Shown: positions 6,461 through 14,794 of the stretch, piece by piece | Layout of the letters: each line of letters begins with the position of its first letter | How positions within the stretch are numbered: the stretch's first letter is position 1 | Assembly: GCA_031404455.1 (NCBI GenBank) | Contig: JANNHP010000112.1 | Span: forward strand, 1-23,051 | Direction: 5' to 3' | DNA from: JANNHP01 sp031404455 | Lineage (GTDB): Bacteria; Planctomycetota; JAJSAM01; JAJVHW01 | Length of the DNA stretch: 23,051 nucleotides | Notes under the pieces: generated by a model | What the model was told of the DNA's origin: nothing | The model's input: the letters and a program-made list of their open reading frames with translations, nothing else | Databases searched by the model: none | Translations under genes and position numbers: made by a program

Positions 6461-8578
6461 TCAGCGCTGCATCTCGACGATCACCTCGAACGGTCCGTCG
6501 CTGTCCGGCACGTCCACCGCGGCGTGGACCGGCACGTGGTCGGGCGCCTCGACGAAGAGGATGATCTCGGTGCGCGGCACGGGGACTTCCCAGGTGCCGT
6601 CCTCCTCGTAGAGCGCGGCGCTGTGGAAGGGGACGGACTGCTCGATGCCGTCCACGGTGCGGCGGCGTTCGAGGTTCACGTTGAAGAGCGGCAGCAGGGC
6701 GCCGGTCGCGGCGTCTCTGACGACGATCCTGAGCATCGACGTGCGCTCCACCACGATGCGGACGTCACTCGACGGGGCGTCGATGTCGGAGACGGACGCC
6801 ATGGGGACGTCGGGCTTGTCGAAGTCGGGCATGACGCAGACGGTGTAGCCCTCGCCCTCGGGCGCCGCCGGCAGCTTCCCGAACCGGAACGACCCGTCCG
6901 CCGAGGTGACGCACTTCCTGCTGACGCCCTCGATCCCGCCGCACCACATCGTAAGACCGGCGACGGCCCTTCCCTTCGTGTCGCTTACGACGCCCGAGAT
7001 CTCGTGCTCGCCCGCGCGCTTCGGCTCGAGCTTCACGTCGCACGAGACGTCGCGGCCCGCGGTGACGGTCACGGCCGTCGAGGAGGCACGGTGGTCGTAG
7101 TTCGAGACCTCGAGCATCCTCGATCCGGAGGCGACGCCCTCGAGCCGGAACGTCCCGTCGGTGGCCGATCGCGTCACCGAGTGGCCGACGTAGACCTCTG
7201 CGCGGACGGGTGCGCCGTCGACGCCCGTCACGCGCCCGACGATCGCGCCGAAGTCGCGCGAGTTGACGGGCACGCGGAGTTCCAGCGAGGCCACGGTCCC
7301 TCGCTCGGCGGGCGACACGGGCACGAGACCCGAGAAGAGGAGACCGCGCGGGCGGTTCATCACGTTGTGCCAGTTCGCGGCGAGGCGGTAGGCGCGCGCC
7401 GGCTGGTCGCGGAACTCGAACGAGCCGTCAGCACCGCTGGCGCCGATCTTCTCGATGTGCCGGAAGCTCACGACGTCGCCCTCGGCGCCGCCGGCCTCGG
7501 GGTCGATGCGCAGCACCTCGGCGCCCGCGATCGGGACACCCGCGGCGTCGAGCACGCGGCCCGTGAGGACGGCCGTGCCCCTCTCGGGGATGGGCTTCCA
7601 CTTCGACCACCCGGTCATCGCCATGCCGCCCTCGCCGAACTGGATCTCGCCGAAGTCGGCCGTGCCGTCGATCTCGACGACCTGACCCTTGTCGTCGAGC
7701 TTCTTCTTCCCCGCCATCTCAGGCGGCGCTTCGGGCTCGCGGTGGGGCAGCGTCCGCAGCGCGAGACGCGTCGGACCCGCAGGTTCCGCGGCCGGAGGCG
7801 GGGCCGAGCCCGCGACCGTCGTCGCGGGCTCGGCCTCGGCAGGTACGCTGGGCTCGGACTTCGCGCGCGGCTTCGGCGCTGGCGCGGGTTCATCCTGCTT
7901 CACAGGCTGCGGCGCCGCGGGGACGTCGTCGGCGCTCCAGAGGAGAAAGGCGAGGAGCGCCAGCAAGGCGCCCGCGATCGCGGTCTTCGTCGTCGTCATG
8001 AGGAGGGCTCCCTTCGTTTCGAGGATCGGGACGGGGGCGGCGGGCGGACGAGTGCCGGTGAGGACGAGCGCCCACGCGGCGCGATCTCCCCCGTACTCGC
8101 GGTCGAGACGCCCGCGCAGCACCGCGAGCGCGCGGTGCAGACGGCTCCGGATCGTCACCGCCGGCTCGCCGAGACGCCGCGCGATCTCGGCCGGCGTCTC
8201 GCCTTCGAAGAACCGGAGCAGGACGACTCGGCGCGACGGCTCGTCGAGCGCGAGGACCGCGTCGAGGACGAGACGCTGCGCCTCCGCGCGGGCGACGAGA
8301 TCGTGCGCCGCGGGCGTGCCCTCGGGCCGTGCGGCGACGCGTTCCCGCGCTTCGCGCCGTGACGTGCGGCGGTGGAGGTCGCGCGCGCTGCTCGTCACGA
8401 GGGAATGCAGCCATCCGCGCGGACTCTCGACGCGCTCCGGCGGGTTCGTCAGCGCGCGGCGCCACGTCTCCTGCGCGACGTCGTCGGCGGAACCGGGATC
8501 ACGCACGAGGCGCCGAGCGAGCGCCTCGATCCACTGCCGCTCGGCGAGGAGCGTCTCGGGCGTCGTCCTTGCCGGCAT
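6461..8578 (-). CDS. ECF-type sigma-70 factor fused to a membrane segment and carboxypeptidase-regulatory-like domains
   Basis: A 705-aa protein. Residues about 20-70 match sigma region 2 (DPGSADDVAQETWRRAL, then SPRGWLHSLVTSSARDLHR). Residues about 98-157 match sigma region 4 (DEPSRRVVLLRFFEGETPAEIARRLGEPAVTIRSRLHRAL). A linker leads to one hydrophobic helix at about 199-214, then a Pro/Ala/Glu-rich stalk to about 285. Three carboxypeptidase-regulatory-like (beta-sandwich) repeats follow, recognisable by LTGRVLDAAGVPIAGA, IVGRVTGVDGAPVRA and ISGVVSDTKGRAVAG, then a fourth divergent beta segment. Topology would place the sigma domain in the cytoplasm and the repeats outside. Sigma factors with membrane C-terminal extensions are known from planctomycetes. 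ATG 8578 is chosen for the GGA seven bases upstream; ATG 8590 and 8620 are alternatives. No anti-sigma gene is adjacent. Confidence 0.88.
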   Translation of the reverse strand: MPARTTPETLLAERQWIEALARRLVRDPGSADDVAQETWRRALTNPPERVESPRGWLHSLVTSSARDLHRRTSRREARERVAARPEGTPAAHDLVARAEAQRLVLDAVLALDEPSRRVVLLRFFEGETPAEIARRLGEPAVTIRSRLHRALAVLRGRLDREYGGDRAAWALVLTGTRPPAAPVPILETKGALLMTTTKTAIAGALLALLAFLLWSADDVPAAPQPVKQDEPAPAPKPRAKSEPSVPAEAEPATTVAGSAPPPAAEPAGPTRLALRTLPHREPEAPPEMAGKKKLDDKGQVVEIDGTADFGEIQFGEGGMAMTGWSKWKPIPERGTAVLTGRVLDAAGVPIAGAEVLRIDPEAGGAEGDVVSFRHIEKIGASGADGSFEFRDQPARAYRLAANWHNVMNRPRGLLFSGLVPVSPAERGTVASLELRVPVNSRDFGAIVGRVTGVDGAPVRAEVYVGHSVTRSATDGTFRLEGVASGSRMLEVSNYDHRASSTAVTVTAGRDVSCDVKLEPKRAGEHEISGVVSDTKGRAVAGLTMWCGGIEGVSRKCVTSADGSFRFGKLPAAPEGEGYTVCVMPDFDKPDVPMASVSDIDAPSSDVRIVVERTSMLRIVVRDAATGALLPLFNVNLERRRTVDGIEQSVPFHSAALYEEDGTWEVPVPRTEIILFVEAPDHVPVHAAVDVPDSDGPFEVIVEMQR
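7997..8014 (-). promoter_or_regulatory. Internal ribosome-binding site and start codon within the sigma-fusion gene
   Basis: On the minus strand AAGGGAG (8014-8008) lies eight bases before an in-frame ATG (7999-7997). Initiation here would give a 512-aa product (6461-7999) starting MTTTKTAIAG and running straight into the hydrophobic helix like a signal anchor. The sigma part would be missing. No stop codon separates the sigma region from this ATG. Confidence 0.5.
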
Positions 8579-8644
8579 GCGCGGTTCCATCCTCAAGGAA
8601 GACGCCGCCGGCCCTTCCATCGTTGCGCGAACGGGCGACGCCGG

Positions 8645-8689
8645 GAGAAAGCGACGAAAACGGGTCGGAGACGGTACCGACGCTTTCTC
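8645..8689 (-). terminator. Hairpin between the beta-helix gene and the sigma-fusion gene
   Basis: Inverted repeat of nine bases (8645-8653 with 8681-8689), with an inner five-base stem (8664-8668 with 8677-8681) around an eight-base loop. The outer stem starts just after the stop codon of the 8692-11193 gene. There is no U-tract, so it is a candidate terminator, attenuator or 3'-end stabiliser rather than a classical intrinsic terminator. Confidence 0.4.
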
Positions 8690-8691
8690 GG

Positions 8692-11193
8692 TCAGTAGAT
8701 CAGCGCGGAACCGCGATGCGCGACGCGGATCGTCACGGTGCGCGCGTCGGCGCCGAGCGTGAGGCCGCACGCGACGGGCAGGGTCGCGCCTGCGGCGACG
8801 TCGCCGAGTTCCGCCTTGCGCGCGCGCAGCGTGACGGTCTCCGCCGCGTAGTCGAGGACGAGCGATTGCACCGCCTTCGACGCGTCCTTCGCCTCGAAGC
8901 GGCCGCCGCCGAGCGACGTGAACGACGACGCGGGCAGCGTGACGCCGAACGAGCCGAAGCTCACGGTCACGTCGGGTGCGGACGACGGTGGCGCGCCGGT
9001 CGTCGTGAAGCCGAGGACGAGATCGAGCGTGTCCTTCGCGCCGGGCTTGACGGTCGCGTGCGCCTTCGCGACGTGGAGGAGCGGGGCGATCCGCGCGCCC
9101 GGGCGTGCGCCGTCCGCGAACGCGCCGCCGACGAGACGGACGGTGCCGACCGCGTCGAGTCCGCCGCGCGTGAGCCTGAGGCCGACGGCGCCGTCGTGCG
9201 ACGCGTCGAGGAACCCGCGCACGTCGCCGACCACCTTCAGCGAGAACGCGACGCGCGAACTCTTCGCCTTCGACGGGGTGAGCCGCAGCGTCAGGTTCGC
9301 GTCGCGGTGCGTCGGACGTCCGCGCGAGTCGGCCGTCAACTGCAGGTCGAACTCGAGATCGCCCACGGTCAGGTGCGAGGCGCCCGTGAGGTCCACTGAC
9401 GCCGCGCCTGTGTCGATCACGCCGTTGATCTTGAGTTGCGTGCGGAGGGGATCGCCCTGCTTCGCCTTCGCCTTCGCCCGAATTGGGACGATCGCGCCGC
9501 CCGACGCGGCCGCGCCGGGCGCGTGGATGCGCAGCGTCACGTCGCCGCTCGCCGTCGGGTGATCGCCGGAGCGGATCGTCGCGTTGCGCGCGTCGATCGC
9601 CGTCCGCGAGCCGGCGAACGTCTCGACGAGCACGTCGCCCGATTTCCCGCCGACGGTCCCCGTCGAGAACGTCTGCCCGGAGACGTCGACGCTCTCCGAG
9701 ACGCTCTGGACGGAGAGAGTTCCGAACGCGGTGACCTGCGACCCGACGTGCGCGGCGCCGTCTGCGATCGCGGTGAAGGCGCCGGCGTGCGAGGTGATCG
9801 GATCGGCGACGAGCGAGACGCCGCCCGCGCCCGCGGCGATGAGGATCGACGCGCCGTCGAGCGCCGGGAGCGGTCCCTGCGCCACGCCCGCGTCGGCGGC
9901 GGCGGCCACCGACGACGACGCCCGCAGGTCGAGCGCGCCGAGCGGCGCCGCGACCGTCGAGTCGCCGAGGAGCGAGATCGCGCCGCCCGTCGAGCGGAGC
10001 GCCACGTCGCGGCCGTCGGACCGGACGTCGCTCGCGCCCGCGACGATCACGTCGCCCGACGCCGAGAGCTTCGTGTCGCGCGAGCCGTAGTTGCGGACGA
10101 CCGACGCGAGCAGCGTGCCCGCGGGTTCGACGGTGACGTTTCCGCCGAACGCCGTGAGGGCGACGTCGCCGGTGCCGCGGTTCTCGACGGTGGAGGCGCC
10201 CGAGACCGTCACGTTGCCGCTCGCGCGGAGCGACACGTCGCCCGTGCCGCCGGTCTGCGAGACGAGTCCGACGGTCTGGACCTTCACGTCGCCGCCGAAC
10301 GCCGACATCGCGAGCGTGCTCTGCGCGCTGACCGACGTTGCGCCGCCCGCGTCGATCCCCCGGGCCGCCTCCACCGACACGTTGTTCGCGGCGAGGAGCG
10401 TCGCCGCCTGCAGCAGGACATCGACCCCGCGGGCCTGGACGACGACGTCGCCGGCGTCGGCGCGCAGCGTCGAGAAAACCATGCCGAGGGCGTTCGCACC
10501 GACGACGGCGACGCTCCCCGCGGCGCGCGAGCGCACGGTCATGTTCGCGAGCGTCAGCACGCCGCCCGTCGTCGCGTGCGACGTGAGCGACACCGACCCG
10601 GCGGTCGCGTCGATGAGTCCGATCGAACCGTCCGCGCTGCTCGTCGTCAGGTTCCCGGCCACGTCGATCGCGATCGGACTCGCGGGCGAGGTCGTCGTCA
10701 CGCCCGAGCGGAAGCCACCGAGGTGCGAGACGACCTGGAAGTTGCCGCCGCACTGGAACGAGATCGACGCGCCGGCCGTGGCCGAGGTGACGAGGCCGTG
10801 AATCGTCACGTCGGTGACGGTCTGGATCGTGACGGCCCCGGTGCAGGTGATCGTGAAACCCTGCTGCACGGTGAACGACGGGTAGAGGTAGGTGCCTGCC
10901 GCGAGCGTCAGGTTCGCGCCGGGCGTGATGAGCGGCAGGGGGGTTCCCGTGATCGCCGGGAAGGCGGGAAGAGATCCGGAGATCGAGCCGATCGCCCCGA
11001 GCGAACCGGGCGACGGCACCGCGGGCGACGTCGCCGGCGCGGCGGACGCGTCGATGGTGAGGGCTCCCTGCACGGGCGCCGTCCCCGGTCCGATCGTGGA
11101 ACCCGCGGTCGTGATGGTTCCCGCCGCGCCCGCGGGCAGGCTCGCCGCGGCGAGGAGGGCCGCGATGGCGAGAGGGATGCGGGCTCGGGACAT
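8692..11193 (-). CDS. Large secreted beta-helix protein (filamentous-haemagglutinin-like), paralogue 1
   Basis: An 833-aa protein with a signal peptide at residues 1 to about 24. After a Pro/Ser/Thr-rich leader comes TIHGLVTSATAGASISFQCGG, then a long series of repeats of the type GDVxVxAxG with Asn/Ser turns (for example GTGDVSLRASGNVTVSG and GTGDVALTAFGGNVTVEPAG), typical of a right-handed beta-solenoid surface or secreted protein. Residues 583-833 form a distinct 251-residue C-terminal region made of two similar beta modules and ending SALIY. The next gene upstream on the same strand encodes a paralogue with the same layout. The start at 11193 has GAGGTGA just upstream and begins the signal peptide. 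No anchor motif (LPXTG, PEP-CTERM, autotransporter barrel) is seen. Adhesion or envelope structure is plausible but unproven. Confidence 0.85.
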   Translation of the reverse strand: MSRARIPLAIAALLAAASLPAGAAGTITTAGSTIGPGTAPVQGALTIDASAAPATSPAVPSPGSLGAIGSISGSLPAFPAITGTPLPLITPGANLTLAAGTYLYPSFTVQQGFTITCTGAVTIQTVTDVTIHGLVTSATAGASISFQCGGNFQVVSHLGGFRSGVTTTSPASPIAIDVAGNLTTSSADGSIGLIDATAGSVSLTSHATTGGVLTLANMTVRSRAAGSVAVVGANALGMVFSTLRADAGDVVVQARGVDVLLQAATLLAANNVSVEAARGIDAGGATSVSAQSTLAMSAFGGDVKVQTVGLVSQTGGTGDVSLRASGNVTVSGASTVENRGTGDVALTAFGGNVTVEPAGTLLASVVRNYGSRDTKLSASGDVIVAGASDVRSDGRDVALRSTGGAISLLGDSTVAAPLGALDLRASSSVAAAADAGVAQGPLPALDGASILIAAGAGGVSLVADPITSHAGAFTAIADGAAHVGSQVTAFGTLSVQSVSESVDVSGQTFSTGTVGGKSGDVLVETFAGSRTAIDARNATIRSGDHPTASGDVTLRIHAPGAAASGGAIVPIRAKAKAKQGDPLRTQLKINGVIDTGAASVDLTGASHLTVGDLEFDLQLTADSRGRPTHRDANLTLRLTPSKAKSSRVAFSLKVVGDVRGFLDASHDGAVGLRLTRGGLDAVGTVRLVGGAFADGARPGARIAPLLHVAKAHATVKPGAKDTLDLVLGFTTTGAPPSSAPDVTVSFGSFGVTLPASSFTSLGGGRFEAKDASKAVQSLVLDYAAETVTLRARKAELGDVAAGATLPVACGLTLGADARTVTIRVAHRGSALIY

Positions 11194-11343
11194 GGATTCA
11201 CCTCGAAGGGACCGACGGATCGAGTCTCGCCCGGATCCCCGCCCCGTGGCGTGCTGCGTTACCTCCGCCGCCGCGCGAGCCGGAACCGAGCCTGATGGGA
11301 ACGCGTGGAGCGCTCCCGGCATTGCAACCGTCGTCCGGTGCGC

Positions 11344-13887
11344 CTAGTACGAGATCTTCGTCGCGGCCCGGCTCATGCGGAGCTTGACGGAACGGTTGTC
11401 GACGCCGAACGAGACGCCGACCGTCACCGGCACCGCCGGGCCCGTCGTGAACGTCCCGAGGTCGAGTCCGGTGCCCGTCACCGTGATCGTCTCCTTCGCG
11501 TAGTCGAGCACCACCGACGCGATGCCCGGCGCGGGGGCGAGCGCGGTGAAGCGGTCCTTCACGGGCGCCCCGAACGCGGCCGAGGAGACGGTGACCTCGA
11601 ACGAGTCTCCGAACGAGATCCTGAACGTCGGCGCCGCGGCGGGCGTGGTCCCGCTCGTCGTGAACCCCGTCACGAGCTTCAGCGAGTCGAGGCCCGCGCC
11701 CACCGAACTGCCCTTCGCCTTCGTGACGAAGAAGCTCGGCTCGACGAGCGTGCCTCGCGCCTTGCCGAGCGCGAACTTGCCCTTCGCGAGGGTCACGGTT
11801 CCGACGGCGTCGAACGCAGGGTGCGTGATGCGGAGCGAGAGGATGCCCGCGCCGGTCGTGTCGACGAGGGCGGAGAGGTCGCCGACCTTCTTCAGCGTGA
11901 AGGTCCCGCGCGAACCGCCGGTCTTGCCGGGCACGAGGCGCAGGTCGATCGCGGCGTCGGTGTGGCGGTAGTTGCCCTTCGTGTCGGCGACGAGCGTCAC
12001 GGTCGTCGGAGTGCCGCCGATGTCGAGCGTCGCGTCGCCGGAGAGATCGGTGGCGTCGAGGCCCGCGTCGAACGTCCCGGAGGCGGTCAGCGTGGAGAGC
12101 GCCGCGTCCTTCGGGTTCAGCTTGACCGTCACCTTCTTCGGCAGCAGGTACGAGTTCACGATCGGGCCCGGCACGCTGTGCACCGCGACCCACACGCTTC
12201 CGCTCTCGCCCGTCCCCGAGGCGCCCGTGCGGACGGTCGCGTTCGAGACGTCGATCGCGGTCGTGCCGCCGAAGGTCTCGACCACGATCGGGGCCGTCGC
12301 CTGGTCGGGGCTCGGGGAGGTCGTGAGCGCCGCTCCCGCGACGTCGACGTTTCCGGAGATCGACTGAACGGCGAGGACTCCGCTCGACGTGAACGGCCCG
12401 CGCAGGCGCAGCGGACCGGCAGAGACGAACGACGCCGCGCCGGCGTCGGCGGTCGCGCTCAGCACGAGCGCGTCGAGCCCGCCCGCTCCCGCGCCGACGG
12501 TGATCTCGTCGCCGGCGAGGAGCGGCGCGTCGGGTCCGGTGCCGGGATGCGAGCCCGCGACGAGCGAGCCGCCGCCGCAGAGGTTCAACGTTCCCTGGTC
12601 GGCGCGGAGCTGTCCGTCGCCCGTGAGGGTCAGCGCACCGTCCATGGCTTCCACGCTGACGGAGCCGTCGAGCGCGACGAGCTGCGTCGATCCGGCGACC
12701 TGCGCGTTCGTCCGCGCCGTGACACGGATGCTCCCGGTCCCGTCGTGCCAGAGGTCGGTCTCGTGGAGGCTCCCGGGCGCCTCGAACGCGACCGAGCCGC
12801 CGAGCGCGGTGATCACCACGTCGCCGATGCCCTCGTGCGTGACGAGCGACGAGTTGACGAAGCGGACTCCGGCGCTCGAGAGGATCGAGAGGTCCTTTCC
12901 CGGCACGGCGAGACGCAGGTACTTCGGCGCGGTGCTGAAGTCGCTGACGCTCGCGTCGTCGATGACCACGTCCTCGCCGCCCGCGGCGACGGCCGGATCG
13001 CCGAAGCTCTTCAGCATGAGCACGCCCTCGGCGTGGACGTCGGACCCGTTCGTGACGCGGACGCCGCGCGCGCCCTCGACGGCGAGCTCGCCGCCGAAGC
13101 AGAGGAGCGTCGAGTTCGCGGCCGTGACGGCGCCGCCGAACGCCTGGACGAGCATCGTGCCGTCGTCGACGTCGATGGTCGCGTTCGTCATCGTCAGCGC
13201 CCCGCTCGTGCGCACCGTGACGCCCGTCGGGCTGCGGAGGTCCATCCGCGTGAGCGCCATCACCGTGCCCGAGGAGTGAGACGTGAGCATCACGTTCCCG
13301 CTGAACGCGCGGAGCTGCGAGGCCGACGTGTCGGGAGATGAAGCCGTCACGCTGCCCTGCACGTCCACGTTCACTGCCGAGGTGCTGCCCGTCACGCGAA
13401 CACCCTCGAGCGTCCCGTACTGGTTCGCGACGACGTTCAGGTTGCCGCCGCAGAAGATGGCGACGGAGGCGCCGGGAGCGGTCGTGAGGATCTGACCGTG
13501 GATCGTCATGTCGCCGGTCGTGCGGATCGTGACCGGCCCGGAGTACGTGACGTACACGCCCTGGTTCACGGTGTAGCTCGTGTAGCTGTAGGAGCCGCCC
13601 GCCAGGGTCGTGTTGGCGGTCGCCGAGAACGCGGACCCGCCGCCGCCGCCCGAGTAGGCGGGGATCGATCCCGTCATCGCGCCGAGCGCGGAGGGAAGGG
13701 GAACCGTCGGCACCGCGGGGGGCGACTTCGGGCCGGCGCTGGGGTCGAGCGTCACGGCGCCCGCGGGCGTGCCGGTCCCGGCCTCGATCGTGGCGCCGCT
13801 CGAGGCGATCGTCCCGTCGGAATGGGCCGGCGCCGCGGCGAGCATGGCGACGGCGAGCGCGAGTGCGGTGCGGCGGGCGAAGATCAT
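11344..13887 (-). CDS. Large secreted beta-helix protein (filamentous-haemagglutinin-like), paralogue 2
   Basis: An 847-aa paralogue of the 8692-11193 product. It has a signal peptide at residues 1-23 (cleavage after AHS), then GTIASSGATIEAGT matching GTITTAGSTIGPGT of the paralogue, a TIHGQILTTAPGASVAIFCGG block, solenoid repeats (GGSVAFEA, GSVSVEAMDGALTLTG, LAVQSISGNVDVAG) and a 251-residue C-terminal region (597-847) collinear with that of the paralogue and ending TKISY. An insertion with GGGGG lies near residue 85. The ribosome-binding site is strong (GGAGG eight bases before ATG 13887). The two genes are separated by 150 bases and probably arose by tandem duplication; divergence is considerable, so it is old. 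The stop of the 3-hydroxybutyryl-CoA dehydrogenase gene is 34 bases upstream, so read-through from there is possible. Confidence 0.85.
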   Translation of the reverse strand: MIFARRTALALAVAMLAAAPAHSDGTIASSGATIEAGTGTPAGAVTLDPSAGPKSPPAVPTVPLPSALGAMTGSIPAYSGGGGGSAFSATANTTLAGGSYSYTSYTVNQGVYVTYSGPVTIRTTGDMTIHGQILTTAPGASVAIFCGGNLNVVANQYGTLEGVRVTGSTSAVNVDVQGSVTASSPDTSASQLRAFSGNVMLTSHSSGTVMALTRMDLRSPTGVTVRTSGALTMTNATIDVDDGTMLVQAFGGAVTAANSTLLCFGGELAVEGARGVRVTNGSDVHAEGVLMLKSFGDPAVAAGGEDVVIDDASVSDFSTAPKYLRLAVPGKDLSILSSAGVRFVNSSLVTHEGIGDVVITALGGSVAFEAPGSLHETDLWHDGTGSIRVTARTNAQVAGSTQLVALDGSVSVEAMDGALTLTGDGQLRADQGTLNLCGGGSLVAGSHPGTGPDAPLLAGDEITVGAGAGGLDALVLSATADAGAASFVSAGPLRLRGPFTSSGVLAVQSISGNVDVAGAALTTSPSPDQATAPIVVETFGGTTAIDVSNATVRTGASGTGESGSVWVAVHSVPGPIVNSYLLPKKVTVKLNPKDAALSTLTASGTFDAGLDATDLSGDATLDIGGTPTTVTLVADTKGNYRHTDAAIDLRLVPGKTGGSRGTFTLKKVGDLSALVDTTGAGILSLRITHPAFDAVGTVTLAKGKFALGKARGTLVEPSFFVTKAKGSSVGAGLDSLKLVTGFTTSGTTPAAAPTFRISFGDSFEVTVSSAAFGAPVKDRFTALAPAPGIASVVLDYAKETITVTGTGLDLGTFTTGPAVPVTVGVSFGVDNRSVKLRMSRAATKISY

Positions 13888-13921
13888 GGGGACTTCCTCC
13901 GGGAGTCCCCGCTCGGCCCGG

Positions 13922-14794
13922 CTACTGCACCGGGGTGGGGCTCCCCTCAACCCATCGGTAAAAACCCTCGCCGGACTTCTTACCCAACTTGCCCTCGGCG
14001 ACGAGCCGCCGCAGCGTCTGCGGGGCCTTGTACTGGTCGCCCCCGAGCTGGGAGGCGAGGTAATCGGCGATGTTGAGGCGCACGTCGAGACCTACGAGGT
14101 CGGTGAGCTTCAGCGGACCCATCGGGTGCCGGTAGCCCAGCTCCATCGCGGTGTCGATGTCCGCCGCGGAGGCGACGCCCTGTTCGAGCATCCGGATCGC
14201 CTCGAGGCCGAGGCACACGCCGAGGCGGCTCGTCGCGAAGCCCGGCGCGTCCTTCACGACGATGGCCGTCTTGCCGAGCCGCTTCGCGAGCGCCTTCGCG
14301 GCAAGGAGCGTCTCCGGCGACGTCTGTTCGGCGGTCACGATCTCGAGGAGCTGCATGAGGTGGACGGGATTGAAGAAGTGCGTGCCGACCACGCGCTCCG
14401 GGTGCTTCGTCGCCCTGGCGAGCTCCGTGATCGAGAGCGACGACGTGTTGCTGCCGAGCATCGCCTTCTCGCCCATGTGCTCGTCCAAGTGCGAGAGGAG
14501 CTTCGTCTTCAGGGCCACGTCCTCGAACACCGCCTCGATCACCACGTCGGCGCGCGTCGCGTCGGCGCAGAGGTCGGCCGACGAGCGCAGCCGATCGAGC
14601 GCCGCGTCCATGTCCGTCTGCGCGAGCCTGCCCTTCTCGACGCCCTTCCTCATGTCCGCGCGGATCGTCGCGATGGCCTTCTCGACGGCGCCGTCGGCCT
14701 TGTCGGAGATCGCCACGTCGTACCCGGCCAGTGCCGCCACGTGCGCGATGCCGCGCCCCATCGTGCCCGCGCCGACGACGAGAAGCCTGTCCAT
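13922..14794 (-). CDS. hbd: 3-hydroxybutyryl-CoA dehydrogenase (3-hydroxyacyl-CoA dehydrogenase family)
   Basis: A 290-aa cytoplasmic enzyme that oxidises (S)-3-hydroxyacyl-CoA to 3-ketoacyl-CoA with NAD(P)+, or the reverse, in fatty-acid, butanoate or related acyl-CoA metabolism. The NAD-binding loop GAGTMG is at residues 8-13 with an acidic D31 at the end of the second strand. NTSSL (116-120) and the catalytic His-Glu pair H139 and E151 (GTHFFNPVHLMQLLEIV) are present. The C-terminal dimer domain (YRHPMGPLKLTDLVGLDV, GKLGKKSGEGFYRW) is complete. The length fits the family. No thiolase or crotonase gene is adjacent, so the pathway is not settled. Its start ATG abuts a perfect 20-bp inverted repeat that contains the AAGGAG ribosome-binding site, suggesting unusual control. 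Confidence 0.93.
   Translation of the reverse strand: MDRLLVVGAGTMGRGIAHVAALAGYDVAISDKADGAVEKAIATIRADMRKGVEKGRLAQTDMDAALDRLRSSADLCADATRADVVIEAVFEDVALKTKLLSHLDEHMGEKAMLGSNTSSLSITELARATKHPERVVGTHFFNPVHLMQLLEIVTAEQTSPETLLAAKALAKRLGKTAIVVKDAPGFATSRLGVCLGLEAIRMLEQGVASAADIDTAMELGYRHPMGPLKLTDLVGLDVRLNIADYLASQLGGDQYKAPQTLRRLVAEGKLGKKSGEGFYRWVEGSPTPVQ

Noticed and set aside
6392..8362. Long plus-strand open frame (656 codons) opposite the sigma-fusion gene
   Set aside because: The product is Arg/His/Asp-rich with no recognisable domain, a typical antisense shadow in GC-rich DNA.
8579..10753. Minus-strand open frame continuing upstream of the sigma-fusion gene to 10753
   Set aside because: The extension is Arg/Gly-rich shadow sequence antisense to nothing conserved and lies inside the beta-helix gene in another frame. 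The sigma domain begins after ATG 8578, which has its own ribosome-binding site.
11307..11316. Ten-base palindrome GGAGCGCTCC between the two beta-helix genes
   Set aside because: Too short and too G/C-rich to stand out from chance, and no T-tract or promoter element is linked to it.
11305..13341. Long plus-strand open frame (678 codons) opposite beta-helix paralogue 2
   Set aside because: Arg/Asp/Glu-rich with no domain; the minus strand carries a signal peptide, ribosome-binding site and a paralogue.
8692..13887. Repeated GDVxVxAxG segments as a DNA tandem repeat or CRISPR-like array
   Set aside because: The repetition is at the protein level (solenoid turns); the DNA units are not identical and have no regular spacing.
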